Notes under the pieces: model-generated
Told to the model about the DNA's origin: nothing
Seen by the model: only the letters and a program-made list of their open reading frames with translations
Database searches by the model: none
NCBI GenBank assembly: GCA_020047835.1
Contig: JAIFNJ010000128.1
Location: 1 to 17,679 of the forward strand
Reading direction: 5' to 3'
Length of the DNA stretch: 17,679 bases
Origin: Bacteroidota bacterium
GTDB taxonomy: Bacteria > Bacteroidota > Bacteroidia > Bacteroidales > SZUA-534
Position numbers and translations under genes: made by a program
Part shown: in pieces, positions 14,977-17,679 of the stretch
Numbering within the stretch: position 1 is the first letter of the stretch
How the letters are laid out: each line of letters opens with the position of its first letter

Positions 14977-17208
14977 ATGGAATTATTAGCGCCCGGTGGA
15001 GATATTAATTCCATAAAAGCAGCCATTATTGCTGGGGCTGATGCGGTGTATTGCGGTCTCGATAAGTTTAATGCCCGCAACCGGGCAGTAAATATTTCCT
15101 TCGACGATTTGAACGGGATATTGAGGCTGGCTCATAAGAATAATTGTCAGGTTTTTCTTACTCTTAATATTATCATCGTTGAAAGCGAAATCCCAGCATT
15201 AATTCAATTATTGAATAAATTAGTCAATACCAGTATTGATGGTATCATTATTCAGGACTTGGGGTTGTTTTATTTGTTATCAACCTATTTTAAGAGTTTA
15301 AAAATACATGCTTCCACTCAGCTCACGACCCATAATGAAGGGCAAATCCGATTTTTAAGTAAGTTAAATGCCACAAGAGTTAACCTATCCAGAGAGCTCT
15401 CATTAACCGAAATAAACAAACTGGCTAAAGTTGCCAAGGAATGCAATATGCTGACCGAAGTATTTGTTCACGGTTCTTATTGCCTCTCTTTTTCAGGCAT
15501 CTGTTACATGAGTTCGGTTCATGGTGGTAACTCTGGCAACCGGGGGCGATGCAGCCAGCCTTGCCGCGACCGCTTTGAAACTACACCGGTGGGTACTGAT
15601 TTTCCACTGAACCTTAAAGACAATTCGGCCTTTACCAGTTTAAGAGAATTGCACGATTCCGGGGTTGATTCGTTGAAAATTGAAGGCCGCATTAAGAAGT
15701 TCCATTATGTTTATACCATTGTAGATGCTTGGCGAAAACAGCTGCAGCAATTTTATACTAATAGTAACCTATCAGCCAATAAAGAAGCTCTTTATAAAGT
15801 GTTTAACCGTGATTTTTCAGATGGCTTTTTAAAAGGAACCATCCATAAAAACATGTTTATTGATAATGCCCGCGACCATTCTGCCATCCATCTTGCTGAA
15901 TCCGATGGTTATTTCTCTCAGAGGAAGCTGGAAAAAGCCAAGGGAGCTGTTTACGATGAACGGACAGACATTATTGCCACTGTTGAGGAGAAAATAAACC
16001 GGGTAAGTATTGACAAGGCTCCGCTAATTATTACCGTTTCAGGAGAAGCGGGCGCTCCTTTGAAAATAACGGTAAAAACCCCCGACGATTCCATAATGTT
16101 ATATTCAGAAGTGAACCTGATAATCGCCGGTGAAGAGAAATTGACAGAATCAGTGCTGTTATCGAGGCTGAAAGTGCTGAACGACACCGAATATTTCATC
16201 GAAAAAATGAATCTGGACGAACTGAATCCCGATGTTTTTTTATCGTTCAAAGAGTTGACATCCATTAAAAAAAGGTTGTTATATTTTTTGAATGATTCCC
16301 GTGAATTTATTGAACCCATTGCTGTTCCGGTAATAAAGAAACTCAAAAACATAACACGCAAGCCAACGCTTTCCGTATTAATTGCCTCGCCCAACGATTT
16401 GTATTTGTGTGGTAAAACGTCAGCCACCATTTACTTTCAGTTATCCGATAGTATAAAGGACCGGTTGCCCGAGTATATTTCGCTTTTTACAGAAAACAAA
16501 AATATAGTCCCGTGGTTTCCGTCTGTTTTAATTGGAGATGACTATACCATGGCTTTAGAACTTATGCGACAAGTAAAACCAAAATATATAGTAACCAATA
16601 ATTCCGGAATAGCTTACGAGGCTTATAAAAAGGGTATTCCATGGATTGCCGGACCCTATTTGAATCTGGTTAATTCCTACAGTCTACTCTGTTTAAAAGA
16701 AAATTTTAATTGTACTGGGGCATTTATTTCCAACGAAATAAACAGAATTCAATTAAAGGGAATTAAAAAACCCGACGGTTTTGATTTGTATTACAGCATC
16801 TATCACCCCATATTACTGATGACCAGCCGGCAATGTCTTATTCAAACGGTTATCGGATGCGAAAAAGAGGCAATGGATGAAAACTGCATAGCGCATTGCG
16901 AAAAATCGGCAGCCATTACCAACCTAAAAAAAGGTACGTTATACATTGAAAAACAAAAGGGAAACTATCACAGCATTTACAATCAATCGAATTACCTAAA
17001 TGCTGATATTGTGGCTGACATTCCTGATACCTTTACCAGTTTTATGATTGATTTGCGGGACATAAAAACGGAAACTACCCTAGGAACCGATAAATTGAAT
17101 TTACTGAAGCTATTTGAAAACCTGCTGGAAGGAACGACCAACGCACACGGGGAACTCCTGCGGATGATTCATTCCACCATTCATACCCAATACAGCAAAG
17201 GAATCTGA
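14977..17208 (+). CDS. U32-family protein (RlhA/TrhP-like, probable RNA hydroxylation factor)
   Basis: A 743-residue member of family U32. Despite the name 'peptidase', E. coli RlhA and TrhP take part in hydroxylation of 23S rRNA cytidine and of tRNA uridine, so an RNA-modification role is likely; which RNA cannot be told. The barrel starts with MELLAPGGD and AGADAVYCGL. The signature SYCLSFSGICYMSS, then NRGRCSQPCRDRF, supplies four Cys (169, 176, 192, 196) for a presumed Fe-S cluster. VDSLKIEGRIKKFHYV closes the U32 core. A DUF3656-like domain is likely near residues 350-470. The C-terminal part has a second Cys group (620, 628, 637, 641). It is longer than RlhA (653) and TrhP (453). I start at ATG 14977; a TTG at 14920 overlaps the previous gene and precedes the native MELLAPGG start. 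Confidence 0.88.
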   Translation: MELLAPGGDINSIKAAIIAGADAVYCGLDKFNARNRAVNISFDDLNGILRLAHKNNCQVFLTLNIIIVESEIPALIQLLNKLVNTSIDGIIIQDLGLFYLLSTYFKSLKIHASTQLTTHNEGQIRFLSKLNATRVNLSRELSLTEINKLAKVAKECNMLTEVFVHGSYCLSFSGICYMSSVHGGNSGNRGRCSQPCRDRFETTPVGTDFPLNLKDNSAFTSLRELHDSGVDSLKIEGRIKKFHYVYTIVDAWRKQLQQFYTNSNLSANKEALYKVFNRDFSDGFLKGTIHKNMFIDNARDHSAIHLAESDGYFSQRKLEKAKGAVYDERTDIIATVEEKINRVSIDKAPLIITVSGEAGAPLKITVKTPDDSIMLYSEVNLIIAGEEKLTESVLLSRLKVLNDTEYFIEKMNLDELNPDVFLSFKELTSIKKRLLYFLNDSREFIEPIAVPVIKKLKNITRKPTLSVLIASPNDLYLCGKTSATIYFQLSDSIKDRLPEYISLFTENKNIVPWFPSVLIGDDYTMALELMRQVKPKYIVTNNSGIAYEAYKKGIPWIAGPYLNLVNSYSLLCLKENFNCTGAFISNEINRIQLKGIKKPDGFDLYYSIYHPILLMTSRQCLIQTVIGCEKEAMDENCIAHCEKSAAITNLKKGTLYIEKQKGNYHSIYNQSNYLNADIVADIPDTFTSFMIDLRDIKTETTLGTDKLNLLKLFENLLEGTTNAHGELLRMIHSTIHTQYSKGI

Positions 17209-17427
17209 GCACTAAAATTTTACTTAATGAATAGGTCTGGTTGAATTTGGATATTAATTTAATTTTGAATAAGACCAAGTCATTATTTTATCTATTGAAC
17301 GAATTGCAACAAAAAATTTCGAAAACTGGGTAAATATGAAAAAGATACCATCGTTGATACGTATTAATTTTTTTAGGCAAAAAGATGTCTTCGTAACTGA
17401 TAAATTTAACTTTAAAGCCAATTAAAT
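17209..17427. other. Intergenic region after the U32 gene
   Basis: 219 AT-rich bases without a convincing gene. GGTCT (about 17228-17232) can pair imperfectly with AGACC (about 17271-17275), with AATT tracts between; this is a weak terminator candidate at best. A near-palindrome TTGATACGTATTAA (17354-17367) has ATACGTAT at its core and lies upstream of the -7-like boxes for the next gene. Confidence 0.35.
17401..17414 (+). promoter_or_regulatory. Possible -7 elements of the terminal lipoprotein gene
   Basis: Two overlapping boxes, TAAATTTA (17401-17408) and TAACTTTA (17407-17414), each match TAnnTTTG in 7 of 8 positions and lie 13-20 bases before the ATG at 17428. The second is identical to the box before zwf. 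No clear TTG is seen at -33. Confidence 0.3.
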
Positions 17428-17679
17428 ATGAAAAGGAATTTTTTAGTACTGATTTGTGGCCTCTTGATAATATCTTGTACAAAGGAATCGGATGATTTAT
17501 TAACTAAAGGCATCTGGATACTGGATACCGGATTAACTTCAACAATGAAAGAATCTGTGGTATTTAAATCGGATAAGACCTACTTTGTTGAGTCGAGAGT
17601 ATCAATTCCAAGATACAATGATTGCATTTCTGGGTCTATTTCTGGTGATTGGGCAAGGCAGGATAACAAAATTATCTTT
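17428..17679 (+). CDS. Small lipoprotein, function unknown (3' end outside window)
   Basis: ATG at 17428 opens a frame that stays open for 84 codons to the right edge. MKRNFLVLICGLLIISC is a lipoprotein signal with lipobox IISC (Cys17). TKESDD after the Cys is acidic and resembles a Bacteroidota surface-export signal, so the protein may sit on the outer face of the outer membrane. The following part, with LLTKGIWIL and VVFKSDKTYFV, alternates hydrophobic and polar residues as in lipocalin-like beta-barrel lipoproteins of this phylum, but that fold is only a guess. Codon usage and A/T content match its neighbours. Confidence 0.72.
   Translation, partial: MKRNFLVLICGLLIISCTKESDDLLTKGIWILDTGLTSTMKESVVFKSDKTYFVESRVSIPRYNDCISGSISGDWARQDNKIIF

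Noticed and set aside
15951..16430. 159-codon antisense ORF inside the U32 gene
   Set aside because: Lies entirely within a well-supported gene on the other strand; composition is that of a shadow frame rich in Ser and Phe.

Overview
The window looks like a chromosomal segment from a member of the Bacteroidota, probably a Bacteroidales/Marinilabiliales-type bacterium. The reasons are: AT-rich DNA; Bacteroidota-type promoter elements (TTG plus TAnnTTTG) instead of the E. coli type; almost no Shine-Dalgarno sequences; lipoproteins with a charged patch just after the lipobox Cys; and a large TPR protein of a type common in this phylum. The lineage call is inference from these traits, since there is no rRNA in the window.

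Layout. (1) 1-2270, minus strand: a lipoprotein glycoside hydrolase family 3 enzyme with an inserted PA14 domain, cut off at its C-terminus by the window edge. (2) 2449-6686, plus strand: elbB (ES1/DJ-1-like), a SixA-type phosphohistidine phosphatase, polyphosphate kinase ppk1 and a short ppx/gppA exopolyphosphatase, i.e. a polyphosphate module ending at a strong bidirectional terminator (6738-6781). (3) 6819-8816, minus strand: a secreted TPR-repeat protein. (4) 9129-12650, plus strand: the oxidative pentose phosphate genes zwf and pgl. They are separated by about 1.26 kb holding a broken C-terminal remnant of a DNA methyltransferase/restriction enzyme (10655-10800) and an intact rhuM-family gene. 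(5) 12671-13504: a secreted alpha/beta hydrolase just downstream of pgl. (6) 13650-17208: a YihY/BrkB-family membrane protein followed after 7 bases by a U32-family 'peptidase' (RlhA/TrhP-like, probably an rRNA or tRNA modification factor). (7) 17428 to the right edge: the start of a small lipoprotein.

How the genes work together. SixA, PPK1 and PPX form a coherent phosphate/polyphosphate unit: PPK1 builds polyP through a phosphohistidine, PPX degrades it, and SixA is a phosphohistidine phosphatase. zwf and pgl catalyse the first two steps of the oxidative pentose phosphate pathway; the third enzyme (gnd) is not in the window. The zwf-pgl pair has been interrupted by what looks like the tail end of a decayed restriction-modification island, from which only rhuM remains open.

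The most interesting points are this remnant plus rhuM, a recurring -7 promoter box lying only 3-5 bases before the start codons of several genes (suggesting leaderless transcripts), and a perfect 8-bp inverted repeat overlapping the zwf promoter. No CRISPR array, tRNA, rRNA or insertion sequence was seen. Apart from the RhuM neighbourhood, the window is ordinary chromosomal backbone.
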